DNA of 64,000 bases from RYN-230 sp963717125 (GCA_963717125.1 CAVQVG010000006.1:62001-126000); one strand, 5' to 3'. Positions 18,494 through 27,335 are shown, counted from the stretch's first letter. Program-made: numbers and translations. Notes: generated from the letters alone by a model not told the origin.

Positions 18494-19108
18494 TCAACAC
18501 TTCCGCGCGGAGCTGAACACCAGCTGGTATTCCTCGACCGAGCGGATCACGCCATTGGTGGCCCGGACCGTGTTCACCCGGATCGCGGCGGCGGCGCTCC
18601 GGCTGGCCGCGAGCGCTTCCGGGTCCCGCCACACCGTCTCGACGACCGAGCGCCCGGAGGTCCGGTCGATGAACAGCAGCGTGCTGCAGAACCCCTCGGT
18701 GTCGGCCAGCCAGGGCACCGTCACGTCGCCGAATGCGGCCACGGTATCCTCGACCGCGCCCGGCTGCACGTCGAGCCGGGTGACCCGGACGCCCTCGCCG
18801 CTGCGCAGCGGCGCCTCGCGTTCGAACACCGGCACGCTGTACCGCTCGACGGTGACGGTGCCGGCGGCCCGCCGGACCGCGGCGGCCCGGTTGGGCGCGA
18901 CCATCCGCTCGCTGGCCCGCAGCGCGTCACCCGACACCCAGAACGATTCGAGGATGGCCACACCGATATCCGGATTTAGCTTGAGGGTCATGCCCAGGTT
19001 GCCGGGCTGGGTCTCGACCACGGGCCGGACCTCGTTTTCCACGAACTTGACCGAATCACCCAGCCGGATCGGGTCCGCGGTGATCAGGTTGAGCCGGACA
19101 TGCAACAT
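18494..19108 (-). CDS. Hypothetical protein, ABM-like dimeric alpha/beta barrel
   Basis: 204 residues, ATG at 19108. It appears to be two tandem ferredoxin-like (antibiotic biosynthesis monooxygenase-type) repeats: strand LHVRLNLITADPIRLGDS with VAILESFWVSGDALRAS in the first half, and VRVTRLDVQPGAVEDTVAAF with STLLFIDRTSGRSVVETVWR in the second. Such folds act in small oxygenases or stress proteins. No cofactor is predictable. It lies between an MFS relic and the PAS-ANTAR-STAS gene on the same strand. Confidence 0.6.
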   Translation of the reverse strand: MLHVRLNLITADPIRLGDSVKFVENEVRPVVETQPGNLGMTLKLNPDIGVAILESFWVSGDALRASERMVAPNRAAAVRRAAGTVTVERYSVPVFEREAPLRSGEGVRVTRLDVQPGAVEDTVAAFGDVTVPWLADTEGFCSTLLFIDRTSGRSVVETVWRDPEALAASRSAAAAIRVNTVRATNGVIRSVEEYQLVFSSARKC

Positions 19109-19179
19109 GATTCAACGCTGGCCGCCGCGACCCGCGGTTAAATCGCCCGATCGGGTAGAACGTCGGCCGGCGGCCGGGG

Positions 19180-20175
19180 TCAGCGCGCGTCGGAGAGTGC
19201 GTCCGCCACCCGCGCGAACAGGTCGAGCTCGGCCGCGATCATGGCCAGGGCGCTGGCCACGGGCCCGGCACCGACCACGATCCGAAGCGGAGTGCCTGCC
19301 TCCTGGCAGTGCCGGTGGTAAGAGATGAGCAGGGCCACCCCGACCGAGCCGAGGTGCAGCACGCCGGACAGGTCAACCACGAGCGGCGCGGGCGCGGTGC
19401 CGGCCGCGACGGCCGCCGCCAGGTAGTGGTCCAGCCGCGGCCCGGTGGACATGTCGATCTCGCCCCGCAGCCGGAGCAGCACCGCACCACTCAGGCTTTC
19501 CTGTTCCACCGCGAGCAGGTCCCCGGCGTCCGGCCCGGCGGCCGGGGCGGGCTCGGCCGGCAGGCTGTAGACGATCTCATCGAGGCGCTGCCGGATGGCG
19601 GCTGAGGCGCTGGCGTCGCCGCCGACCGCAGCCACCAGCCGTTCGGCCAGCTCGCGCAGCTTGATGTTGGCATGCTGCGACTGCCAGCTGAGCAGCGCGA
19701 ACGCCGCCTCGGCGTCCAGGCCGTAGACCAGCATCAGGGCGCCCTTGGCCTGCTCGATCACCGCCCGCGCGGCGATCGCCTTGCGCAGCGTGCTGGCCAC
19801 TTCCCGGGATCGGGCCCGGCTCTGCCGCTCGGTCACGTCGATCAGGTAGCCGCGCAGCCCGGTGACCTGCCCCTGGCCGCCGAAAATGCCTTCGCCGACG
19901 ATCAGCGCCCAACGGAGCTGGCCGGAGGCGTCGGCGAGCCGGTACAGGAAGCTGAACAGCTCGCCGTTGTGCAGGCAGGACTCGAGCAGCTGGGCGGCAT
20001 GCCGCCGGTCGGCCGAGTGGGCATGGGCCAGCAGCAGGGCCGTGCTGGGGACCACCTCGCCGCGACGGAAGCCGTGGATGGCGTACACGCCGTCGGACCA
20101 CTGCCAGCTACCCTCGGCCGCGGCGTAGCGGTAGCTCCCCATGCCCTGCTCTTGGCTGGCTACCCGGCCCGTCAC
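19180..20175 (-). CDS. PAS-ANTAR-STAS signalling protein
   Basis: 331 residues, ATG at 20175. PAS domain at about 12-115 (WQWSDGVYAIHGFRRGEV, then LRGYLIDVTERQ). ANTAR RNA-binding helices at about 130-185: AVIEQAKGALMLVYGLDAEA. STAS domain at about 225-325: LRGEIDMSTGPRLDHYL and VVDLSGVLHLGSVGVALLIS, with Ser in the anti-sigma-antagonist phosphorylation position. The combination suggests input sensed by PAS, antitermination by ANTAR and partner switching by STAS. Its start region is similar to the sequence between the PP2C phosphatase and whiB at 34.6 kb (see the duplication finding). Confidence 0.85.
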   Translation of the reverse strand: MTGRVASQEQGMGSYRYAAAEGSWQWSDGVYAIHGFRRGEVVPSTALLLAHAHSADRRHAAQLLESCLHNGELFSFLYRLADASGQLRWALIVGEGIFGGQGQVTGLRGYLIDVTERQSRARSREVASTLRKAIAARAVIEQAKGALMLVYGLDAEAAFALLSWQSQHANIKLRELAERLVAAVGGDASASAAIRQRLDEIVYSLPAEPAPAAGPDAGDLLAVEQESLSGAVLLRLRGEIDMSTGPRLDHYLAAAVAAGTAPAPLVVDLSGVLHLGSVGVALLISYHRHCQEAGTPLRIVVGAGPVASALAMIAAELDLFARVADALSDAR

Positions 20176-20261
20176 GTCCTACTCAATCGTGAAGTCGCAT
20201 AGAAGTCCATAGAATCATCACACGAGGGGCGAAACAAGGTCTCAGCCGCATTTTCGGTAAA

Positions 20262-20386
20262 GACTAAGTAATGCACTCGTGATAAACGGGCCGACTAATG
20301 GCGTGGTGCTTTCCCCGGGAATTTCCCGGGAAAGCAGCGCTGTTGCCGGCATGCCATTGAGCCATTCCCGGCGGAGCGAGCACGAC
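20262..20386 (-). pseudogene. whiB 3'-end relic
   Basis: On the minus strand this encodes RREWLNGMPATALLSRE, matching RREWRNGMPVTAPLPRE of the intact WhiB gene at 34.7 kb, and further on a YHE-I-T match in another frame before a stop. The flanking non-coding DNA (20151-20187) also matches 34644-34680 at 32 of 37 bases. It fills most of the 309-bp space between the PAS-ANTAR-STAS and Hsp20 genes. Confidence 0.65.
20308..20335. repeat. Near-perfect palindrome inside the whiB relic
   Basis: GCTTTCCCCGGGAA faces TTTCCCGGGAAAGC, giving a 13-14 bp hairpin with one bulged base. The corresponding place in the intact whiB gene is not palindromic, so it arose after the copy decayed. It may serve as a terminator or operator upstream of hsp20. 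Confidence 0.5.
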
Positions 20387-20484
20387 TAGCCACTCTGGGG
20401 ATGCAACGCGTCCGTCCGGCGGCCAGTATCAAGCGGTAGGCGCACTGGCTCAGTCAACCGCCCAAGCCCTGAGGAGGTCCCGCG

Positions 20485-20958
20485 ATGGCACAGCTTCCGG
20501 CCCGCCGGAACCGGCGCAATATAGCCCTGGTCAACCCGTCCCACGAGTTCGAGGACATCTACGACCGGATGGGGCAGTTGCTCAACCTGGCGTTCAGCGA
20601 CATGCCCTTCGGTCAGATGCAGGTGATGAACGCACCCTGGGTGCCACTGGCTGACGTATCGGAGACCGATGACGCCTATACCGTCGAGGTCGAGCTGCCG
20701 GGGGTGCGCAGGGATCAGATCAACGTCGAGCTCAGTGACCGGGAGCTGGTCATCAGCGGCGAGATTCCGGAACCGGAGGAGGAGGGCGGTCAGCGCAGGC
20801 GGCGGTCGCGCCGGACCGGGCGCTTCGAGTTCCGCACTATGCTGCCCGGCGAGGTGAGCCCGGACGGGGTCAGTGCGACCCTGTCGGATGGCGTCCTCTC
20901 GGTGAAGATCCCGAAGGCGGAAGAAGCCAAACCGCGCCACATCGAGGTCGCTGGCTGA
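20485..20958 (+). CDS. Hsp20/alpha-crystallin small heat shock protein
   Basis: 157 residues, ATG at 20485 with AGGAGG about 9 nt upstream. Alpha-crystallin domain at about 50-155: WVPLADVSETDDAYTVEVEL, then ELVISGEIPEPEEEGG and the closing GVLSVKIPKAEEAKPR (conserved G-x-L / I-x-I region). ATP-independent holdase that binds unfolding proteins as oligomers. No CIRCE or HAIR operator was recognised upstream. Tail-to-tail with the DUF1931 gene, sharing a terminator. Confidence 0.9.
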   Translation: MAQLPARRNRRNIALVNPSHEFEDIYDRMGQLLNLAFSDMPFGQMQVMNAPWVPLADVSETDDAYTVEVELPGVRRDQINVELSDRELVISGEIPEPEEEGGQRRRRSRRTGRFEFRTMLPGEVSPDGVSATLSDGVLSVKIPKAEEAKPRHIEVAG

Positions 20959-20975
20959 CCGGCAGCCCATCCGGA

Positions 20976-21012
20976 GCGGCCCCGGTGAGCCTGGGGGCAT
21001 CACCGGGGCCGC
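20976..21012. terminator. Bidirectional terminator between hsp20 and DUF1931 gene
   Basis: A 13-bp perfect stem (GCGGCCCCGGTGA paired with TCACCGGGGCCGC) and an 11-nt loop, lying exactly between two convergent stop codons. It lacks a T-run, as is usual in actinomycetes. Confidence 0.7.
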
Positions 21013-21019
21013 GCCGCCG

Positions 21020-21469
21020 TCAGATCAGCTGCCGGAAGAGCTGGAACGTGCGGTCCCACTGCACGGTGTGCACCGCTTTGACATCCGCGTCGATGAGCCT
21101 GAACGTCCGGGCCAGCGCGACGCTGATGCCGCCGAACAGCAGCGGCAGCCGGGCCTCGGTGTCCAGGTCCAGGGCCATGTCGAGGGGCGGGCGGGCGGCC
21201 AGCGACTCGAGTATCGGCTGGAGTTCGATGTCCTCGTCGAGGCGCTCGAACGCCTGCGTGCTCTCCTGCAGGCCCTTGGTGACCGGCAGATCCCAGGGCT
21301 GGATGACGTCCCGGAGGTTGGCCTTGGCCGTGGCCTGGCCGATGATCAGCAGGTCATAGAGCGCGTTGTTGACGAAATCCAGATAGCGCTGGATGTCCTC
21401 CCGGTCCACGCTGACCTCCCCGGCCGCGCGGAAGAAGCGCTCGAACTTGGTGACGCCCATCACTGGCAT
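21020..21469 (-). CDS. DUF1931 family protein (histone-fold-like)
   Basis: 149 residues from ATG at 21469, chosen because AGGAGG lies 8 nt upstream and homologues start with MPVMGVTKFERFFR; the longer frame to 21544 overlaps the next gene. Two histone-fold-like halves are expected from the family: VDREDIQRYLDFVNNALYDL and RPPLDMALDLDTEARLPLLF. Known structures of this family show an archaeal-histone-like monomer; function is not established. It lies downstream of the flavoprotein gene on the same strand (25-bp gap), in a stress-gene setting. Confidence 0.85.
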   Translation of the reverse strand: MPVMGVTKFERFFRAAGEVSVDREDIQRYLDFVNNALYDLLIIGQATAKANLRDVIQPWDLPVTKGLQESTQAFERLDEDIELQPILESLAARPPLDMALDLDTEARLPLLFGGISVALARTFRLIDADVKAVHTVQWDRTFQLFRQLI

Positions 21470-21494
21470 CGCTCTACCTCCTGGTGAGGTTCGG

Positions 21495-23152
21495 CTACGA
21501 GGCCCGCAGCCGTTCGTAGGCCAGCCGGATGGCCATCGCGCCATCCCCGACCGCCGTGGCGACCCGCTTGGCGGAACCGCTGCGCACGTCGCCCACCGCG
21601 AACACGCTGGGCTGGCTGGTCTCCAGCAACGAGGGGTGCCAGTCGGCGGTCGCGGCTGCTGCGGCCCCGTTCGCCGCGGTCACGTCCGGTCCGGTCCGGA
21701 CGAACCCGTGCTCGTCCAGGTCGACCAGCCCGGTCAGCCAGCCAGTGCTTGGCGTCATGCCGATGAACACGAACAGCGCCCGGGCCTCCAGGACACGCCG
21801 CTCGCCGGTCCGGTTGTCCTCGACCGCGACCGCCTCCAGCGCCCGGTCGCCGAGCAGTTCCCGTATCTCGGTGCTGAGCAGGACGTGCACGTTCGGGATC
21901 CGGCCGATCTGGTCGATCAGGTACCGCGACATGTACTGGCGCAGATCGGTCTCGCGGACGATCAGCGTGACCTGCGCGGCGTGCCGGGACAGGAAGACCG
22001 CCGCCTGCCCCGCCGAGTTGCCGCCGCCGATGATGGCCACCGGATCGCCGCGGCACATCAGCGCCTCCGCCTCGGAGGCCGCGTAGTAGATGCTCATCTG
22101 CTCGAAGTAGTCCGCCCGCGGGACGGGCAGCCGCCGGTACCTCGCCCCGGTCGCGATGACCACCGACGTGGCCGTGATAGCGCTCCCGTCGGCCAGCCGT
22201 ACCTGGTACCGGGTGCCGTCCCGGCCGATGGCCGTGGCCTCGGCGGGCACGGCGAAGTCGGCGCCGAACTTCCGGGCCTGGATCAGCGCCCGCTCGGCCA
22301 GTTCGGCGCCGGAGATGCCGGCCGGGAAGCCGAGGTAGTTCTCGATCCGGGACGACGTGCCGGCCTGGCCCCCGGTGGCTGTCCCGTCCAGCACCACCGT
22401 GCGCAGGCCTTCCGAGGCCCCGTACACGGCGGCGGACAGGCCGGCCCGGAGCCGACCACCAGCAGGTCACAGCCGCCGTCCGTGGCGACCGGCACGGGCA
22501 GCCCGATGGCCGCGGCCAGCTCGGCGTTGGCCGGGTTGCGCAGCAGCCGGTTGCCGACGATCACGATCGGGGTCTCCTCGGGCGGCACACCGAACTGGCT
22601 GAGCAGCGCCTCGGCCGACGGATCGGTCTCCAGATCCAGCCAGCGGTAGGGCAGCCGGTTGCGGGCCGCGAAGTCGCGCAGCCGCCTGGAGTCCGGCGAG
22701 TACCTGGAACCGATGATGCGGAGGCCAGCGCCCAGGCCGATCAGGATCGAGCGGCGGAGGAGGTAGGCGCGCAGCACCAGCTCACCGAACCCGGGATCGC
22801 GGACGACCAGGTCCCGGAACTGGTCCACCGGCACCACGAGCACCTCGCCCGGCCCGGCCGGCACCGCCGAGTGATAGGACGTTTCCCCGGTGAGCAGGCT
22901 GAGCTCGCCGAGGAAGCGGCCCCGGCCGTGTACCCCGATGACCCGCTCCTGCGGGGTGCCGCGCCCGTCAACGACCTCCACCAGCCCGGCCAGCACGACG
23001 TAGAAGTCGCAGTTCCGGTCGCCCTCGGCGAACAGCACCTGGCCCGGTTCGGTGCGGCGGCGCTGGCCCAGGGCGGCCAGCGCATCGATCTGGGCGTCGG
23101 ACAACCGGGGATAGGCACCCTGCAGGTCCGGCGTCTCGGTGACCTCAGACAT
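21495..23152 (-). pseudogene. Cyclic-nucleotide-binding FAD oxidoreductase (thioredoxin-reductase-like), frameshifted
   Basis: The 5' part (start ATG 23152, or 23167) encodes a cNMP-binding domain (GQVLFAEGDRNCDFYVVLAG, GRFLGELSLLTGE) and a thioredoxin-like region (TPIVIVGNRLLRNP). The frame then enters the FAD fold at CDLLVVGSGPA and breaks. The remainder continues in another frame from YGASEGLRTVVLDGTATGGQ to the end, with NADPH loop IIGGGNSAGQAAVFL and FAD motif VFAVGDVRSGSAKRV. At 22438-22447 a GGCC unit appears to be missing (four bases). The redox CxxC of thioredoxin reductase is absent (region YYAASEAEALMCRGD), as expected for this cNMP-linked subgroup. Its first codons overlap the UBP zinc-finger gene by 8 nt. 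It could be a real mutation, a sequencing error or slippage. Confidence 0.75.
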
Positions 23153-23408
23153 ATGTTTCGTCGACATAGCACCAGCGCCAGTTCTCACCCGGTTCGAACG
23201 ACGCGACGATCGGGTGCCCGACCGCGAACGCGTGGCCGCGCGCGTGCCGGAGCGGCGAGGAATCGCAGCAGCCAACGTGCCCGCAGGTCAGGCAGAGCCG
23301 CAGGTGTACCCAGGCCGAGCCGAGCCGCAGGCACTCCTCGCAGCCCTCCGGGGTCCGCGGCGACACCGGGCGGACCAGGGCCAGGTGCGGATCCGCTAGC
23401 ACGGTCAT
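23145..23408 (-). CDS. UBP-type zinc finger protein
   Basis: 87 residues, ATG at 23408. Cys/His ligands in the ZnF-UBP order: CEECLRLGSAWVHLRLC, then CGHVGCCDSSPLRHARGHA and a final His in GHPIVASFEPG. In eukaryotes this finger binds the C-terminal di-glycine of ubiquitin; in actinobacteria it is often a tiny stand-alone protein beside a cNMP-binding flavoprotein, as here, where the genes overlap. The bacterial partner is unknown. It is likely co-transcribed with the flavoprotein downstream. Confidence 0.85.
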   Translation of the reverse strand: MTVLADPHLALVRPVSPRTPEGCEECLRLGSAWVHLRLCLTCGHVGCCDSSPLRHARGHAFAVGHPIVASFEPGENWRWCYVDETYV

Positions 23409-23581
23409 GGGTGTCTCCCGTCTCTGCGAGCTATGCCCCAGGCTGGCTTGGGCTGGCGGCCGGGTACATCAGCAGGACGGCTAGTCCGGCACGGGCGTTA
23501 GGCAAAGAAAGCGGCAGGCTAGCCGAACAGGGGATGTCGCGCGGTCGGCCGGCCCGGCACGGTGGCCGTGGAGGGGCGGTA

Positions 23582-24841
23582 ATGAACCGGACCATGCTCT
23601 TCCGCCGGCGCCGGGGTAAGCAGCTGGGTGCCACGGCGCGCACCGTGGCCCAGCGCACGCCGCAGACGCTGACCGTCGTGCGGCAGCGGGCGCAGCCCAG
23701 CGCGGTGACCATCATCCGGCTGACCTGCACCGCGGTCTTCGCGTACCTGCTGGCGCTGGCGCTGACCAACGCCCCGCGCCCGGTGCTGGCCCCGCTGACC
23801 GCACTGCTCGTCGTCCAGGTCAGCCTGTACCAGACGGTGCGCAGCGCGGTGACCAAGGTGGCCAGCGTGGTGGCCGGGGTGGTGCTGGCCGTCGGCCTGT
23901 CGGCCTGGGTCGGGTTCACTTGGTGGAGCCTGGGCATCACGGTCGCGATGGCGCTGGTCATCGGCTATGCGCTGCGGCTGGGCGACAACATCCTCGAGGT
24001 CCCGATCAGCGCGATGCTCATCCTGTCCGTGGGCACCAGCGCGGCGGCGGACAGCCGGATCGTGGAGACCTTCGTCGGCGCCGGTGCGGGCCTGGCCGCC
24101 GGGTTCCTGCTCACCTCGCCGCGGGTGCAGCCGGCCGAAGAGGCCATCGCGGAGCTATGTGCCAGGATGGCCGGCCTGCTGGGCGGGATGGCGACCGGGC
24201 TGAGCGCCGGGTCGGTGCCGGATGCGGCGGCCGACTGGCTGCGCCAGGCCCGGTCGCTGGGCGCCGAGATCCGCCGGGTGGACGAGGCGCTGCGGCAGGC
24301 CGAGGACAGCGTCCGGCTCAACCCACGCAGCATGCGGCTGCCGCTGGCCACGGTGAGCCTGCGGGACAGCCTGGAGACCCTGGAGCACGAGACGACCGCG
24401 ATCCGGGGGCTGGGCCGCTCGCTGACCGACCTCAGCCGGCTGGGTGGCGACGACGACCCGCTGCAGGACCCGGAGGTGCGCGACCGGCTGGCCGGGGTGC
24501 TCTGGGAGCTGTCCGCCGCGGTCCGCAGCTACGGCAACCTGGCCACCGAGCATGACCTGGCCCGGCACCAAGTGCTGGAGTCCGAGCTGGAAGAGGACCT
24601 GGCCGCGGCGCGGCAGCAGCAGGACCGGCTCAGCGAACTGCTCGGCACCGATCCCGCGGCCCGGCCGGTCGGCTGGCCGCTGCGCGGCGAGCTGATCAGT
24701 CATCTGGACCGGCTGCGGAACGAGCTGCAGGCGGGCAAGCCGGCGAGCAGGCCGCGGCGCCGGGCGCGCTCCTGGCGGCGGCCGCGGCCGGCCGGCCAGC
24801 GGCAGCGGCGCTCACCCAAGCGGGCCTGGCCGCGAGGCTGA
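23582..24841 (+). CDS. FUSC family membrane protein (aromatic acid exporter-like)
   Basis: 419 residues from ATG at 23582 (GAGGGG just upstream); the frame is open upstream but that part is antisense to the flavoprotein and zinc-finger genes. The N-terminal 170 residues hold about five to six hydrophobic segments (IIRLTCTAVFAYLLALALTN, VTKVASVVAGVVLAVGLSAW, FVGAGAGLAAGFLLTS). The C-terminal 240 residues are a charged helical cytoplasmic region ending in an Arg-rich tail. It matches half of a FUSC/ArAE exporter; substrate unknown. Confidence 0.75.
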   Translation: MNRTMLFRRRRGKQLGATARTVAQRTPQTLTVVRQRAQPSAVTIIRLTCTAVFAYLLALALTNAPRPVLAPLTALLVVQVSLYQTVRSAVTKVASVVAGVVLAVGLSAWVGFTWWSLGITVAMALVIGYALRLGDNILEVPISAMLILSVGTSAAADSRIVETFVGAGAGLAAGFLLTSPRVQPAEEAIAELCARMAGLLGGMATGLSAGSVPDAAADWLRQARSLGAEIRRVDEALRQAEDSVRLNPRSMRLPLATVSLRDSLETLEHETTAIRGLGRSLTDLSRLGGDDDPLQDPEVRDRLAGVLWELSAAVRSYGNLATEHDLARHQVLESELEEDLAAARQQQDRLSELLGTDPAARPVGWPLRGELISHLDRLRNELQAGKPASRPRRRARSWRRPRPAGQRQRRSPKRAWPRG

Positions 24842-24861
24842 GCGGTGCAGCCGGCCGCAGG

Positions 24862-25362
24862 TCACCTGGGCTGCATGTGCGGGCTGGGCGCCGACTCCGC
24901 CGGGCGCGGCCGCACGGCGCCCCGCGCCACCCCGGTGAGCAGCGAGATCACCGCCACGCCGGCCACCAGATTGATGACCGCGGTGAACACCTTGCTGGCC
25001 AGCGGGGCGGGCTGCCCGAACGGCGCGGCCACCACGATGACGTCGGCCAGCGCGGTGATCCAGACGAAGAAGGTGACCGGCTGCGGCGTCTCCAGCATGA
25101 GCACGTGCAACAGGCCGGTGGCCAGCAGCGCCCCGGCCGCGGCCACCGCGGCGTACACCACGGTGGTGGAGCTGCCCAGGCTGCCGGCCGCCCGCGGGGC
25201 CAGCACCGGGATGCCCAGGATGCCCCGGGCAATGTACACCCCGGCCACCACGACCAGGACGGCCACGACAGCGGTGGCCACGCCGCCGGCCCAGAGCCGA
25301 CCGGCGTTCAGCCGGGCTGGGCCGGGTGGCTCGGTGAGCGTCGGGTCCACTGGCTCGGTCAT
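24862..25362 (-). CDS. DUF6069 family four-helix membrane protein
   Basis: 166 residues from ATG at 25362 with AGAGG upstream. Four hydrophobic helices: GVATAVVAVLVVVAGVYIA, TVVYAAVAAAGALLATGLLH, VTFFVWITALADVIVVAAPF and VFTAVINLVAGVAVISLLTG. The pattern fits the actinobacterial DUF6069 family. Four-base overlap with the stop of the DAGK gene upstream in the operon. Function unknown. Confidence 0.75.
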   Translation of the reverse strand: MTEPVDPTLTEPPGPARLNAGRLWAGGVATAVVAVLVVVAGVYIARGILGIPVLAPRAAGSLGSSTTVVYAAVAAAGALLATGLLHVLMLETPQPVTFFVWITALADVIVVAAPFGQPAPLASKVFTAVINLVAGVAVISLLTGVARGAVRPRPAESAPSPHMQPR

Positions 25363-26690
25363 ACTGGTGCCTCTCTTCCCGGTTCTGGTCCGGCGCGCCG
25401 GTACACCAGCAGTCCGCGCTGGTGCTTGCCCTGGGTGAAGCCGGATTCGGCGGTGGCCACCTCGCCGTCTACCGACAGCCAGACCGGGCCGCCGTCCACC
25501 GCCTGGATCTCGGCCGAGTCGGCCAGCCACGAGTGATAGACCCGGGACCGGCCGAGCGTGCCGGTCAGCACCGCGGCTACCAGACGGGATCTGGCCAGCA
25601 GCCCGGCCTCGACCACCCGGATGTCGAGGTAGCCGTCGCACAGGTCAGGGCGATAGGCCGGGGCCATCCCCGGCGGCTCGTACCGGCAGTTGCCGGCGAA
25701 GTACAGCCACAGCCGGCGGCGCTGCCCGTTTAGCGCCAGCTCGTGCGGTGTGCTCCGGGAGAGCACCTGGATCAGCCCGATCACCGCGGCCAGCCGCCGT
25801 CCCAGCCTGCCCTCCAGCCGCTGGCGTGCCCGGACCAGATCCACGTACACGCCGGTGCTCGAGGTGTTGACGAAGGACCGCGGTCCGGCTGTCGCCACGT
25901 CCACCAGGACGGCGTCCCCGGCCCGGAGCGCGGCCACCGCGTCGTGCGCTGACCAGATGCCCAGATCAGCGGCGAAGTGGTTGAACGTACCTGCCGGGAT
26001 CACCAGCAGCGGCAAGCCCAGGTGCACCGCGACCGCAGCCGCCGTGCTCACCGAGCCGTCGCCCCCGGCCACGCCGAGGATCCGGGCCTGCGCCGCGGCC
26101 TGCCGCAGCCCGGCGGCCAGATCCTGGCCCGCGGTCAGCTCGGTGATGGTGGCCGCGGGGAGCTCCGCGGCCAGCCAGCGGGCCAGTCCGGCGGAGGCGG
26201 TTCCGGCTGACATGTTGATCAGCAGGGCCAGGCCTTCCCCGGCGGGGGCGGCCGGCGCCCGCCACGGCGGCCGGGCCGCCGCGGCCGGCCGCCGCGGCCG
26301 CCGAGGCCACCAGCGCAGGGTGAACAGTCCGGCCCCCGCCCCGAGCGCGGCCCCGGCCAGCACGTCCGGCGGGTGATCTGCCTGGGCCATGGCCCGCGAG
26401 ATGGCCGGGCCGGCACCGATGGCGAGTGCCGGTACGCCCAGGCAAGGCAGCTCCAGCGCGATGCCGGTGGCGAACGCCGCGGCCGACGCGGCCGCGACGG
26501 CCGGCCGGGCCGGCCGTCGGTCAGCCAGGCTGGCCGCGATGCCAGCCGCCGCCATGCTGCCCAGTCCTCGCCAGGCTGCCCGGCGGGCCCACCGGTTGCC
26601 GGAGGCCCACAGGGCAGCGGCGAGGATGGCGCACGCCGCGGCGCGGCCGGTCAGGCCGTCGCCCCGGCCTGCCCGGCCGGCTGCTCCCAT
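25359..26690 (-). CDS. Diacylglycerol kinase-family protein with degenerate PAP2 domain
   Basis: 443 residues. The C-terminal 290 residues are a DAGK catalytic domain (LLINMSAGTASAG, then the nucleotide loop ILGVAGGDGSVSTAA and VIPAGTFNHFAADLGI) of the lipid-kinase YegS/DagK type, predicted to phosphorylate a membrane lipid. The N-terminal 130 residues are a PAP2 phosphatase-like membrane part. It retains DHPPDVLAGAALGAG, but the PSGH-containing segment expected after the RRPRP-like motif is missing, so the phosphatase half is probably inactive. The start overlaps the end of the DUF1269 gene by 40 nt; a later start is possible but would cut the membrane part. Confidence 0.75.
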   Translation of the reverse strand: MGAAGRAGRGDGLTGRAAACAILAAALWASGNRWARRAAWRGLGSMAAAGIAASLADRRPARPAVAAASAAAFATGIALELPCLGVPALAIGAGPAISRAMAQADHPPDVLAGAALGAGAGLFTLRWWPRRPRRPAAAARPPWRAPAAPAGEGLALLINMSAGTASAGLARWLAAELPAATITELTAGQDLAAGLRQAAAQARILGVAGGDGSVSTAAAVAVHLGLPLLVIPAGTFNHFAADLGIWSAHDAVAALRAGDAVLVDVATAGPRSFVNTSSTGVYVDLVRARQRLEGRLGRRLAAVIGLIQVLSRSTPHELALNGQRRRLWLYFAGNCRYEPPGMAPAYRPDLCDGYLDIRVVEAGLLARSRLVAAVLTGTLGRSRVYHSWLADSAEIQAVDGGPVWLSVDGEVATAESGFTQGKHQRGLLVYRRAGPEPGREAPV

Positions 26691-27199
26691 GTCGGTGCGC
26701 TCGGGTCGTCGCCGTGCAGCGCCTTCATCAGCTGCTGCTCCGCGTCGTGCGGCAGCGAGGTCTGCAGCACGGTCCCGCCGTAGGGGCGCAGCGCCTCGAT
26801 GAACTTGTCCGGGGTGACCTTGCGGACGATGATCAGGAGTGCCGACGTCCCGGGCTGTACCAGCTCCTGGACGCGCTGCTTGAAGTCGTCCTTGATACCG
26901 AGATCGGCGGCCGCGCCAAACGCGGCGCCCAGGATGCCACCTGCTACGCCGACCGCGGGGGCGAGCGGGAACAGGAAGATCAGGCCGATCAGCACCCCCC
27001 AGAACAGCCCGCTGAGGCTCCCCCAGGCGACCGCGTGGTGGGCTGGCGTGGTGACGTGCAGCTTGCCCTTCTCGTCGCGCTGGATAATGGCGGCATCCTC
27101 CAGGTCAACCACCAAATCCTGCTCGAGCTTCATGAGCTCGGCCCAGACCTGCTGGGCTCGGTTTTCGTCGGGGTAGCCGATAACGATCAGGTCACTCAT
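26651..27199 (-). CDS. DUF1269 domain protein
   Basis: 182 residues, ATG at 27199. Starts DLIVIGYPDENRAQQVWAEL; the middle has a glycine-rich hydrophobic hairpin (LSGLFWGVLIGLIFLFPLAP and VGVAGGILGAAFGAAADL) as in DUF1269 proteins, and the end is a second alpha/beta part (SALLIIVRKVTPDKFIEALR). Probably membrane-associated, often found in stress-gene clusters. It leads the DUF1269-DAGK-DUF6069 operon. Function unknown. Confidence 0.85.
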   Translation of the reverse strand: MSDLIVIGYPDENRAQQVWAELMKLEQDLVVDLEDAAIIQRDEKGKLHVTTPAHHAVAWGSLSGLFWGVLIGLIFLFPLAPAVGVAGGILGAAFGAAADLGIKDDFKQRVQELVQPGTSALLIIVRKVTPDKFIEALRPYGGTVLQTSLPHDAEQQLMKALHGDDPSAPTWEQPAGQAGATA

Positions 27200-27335
27200 T
27201 ACGGGCCCTTCCTTACTAATGGCCGAACCCCTGCCTGCGGTCTGGCCTTATCGCCAGCGTGGGCCGGGCCACCACCGGCATACATCGCCAGACCGGGTAG
27301 TCCGGCCCCGGGGCCGCGATCCGGTCACCCGCCGG

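Noticed and set aside
20387..20484. HAIR-like heat-shock operator upstream of hsp20
   Set aside because: Only short partial matches; not better than chance.
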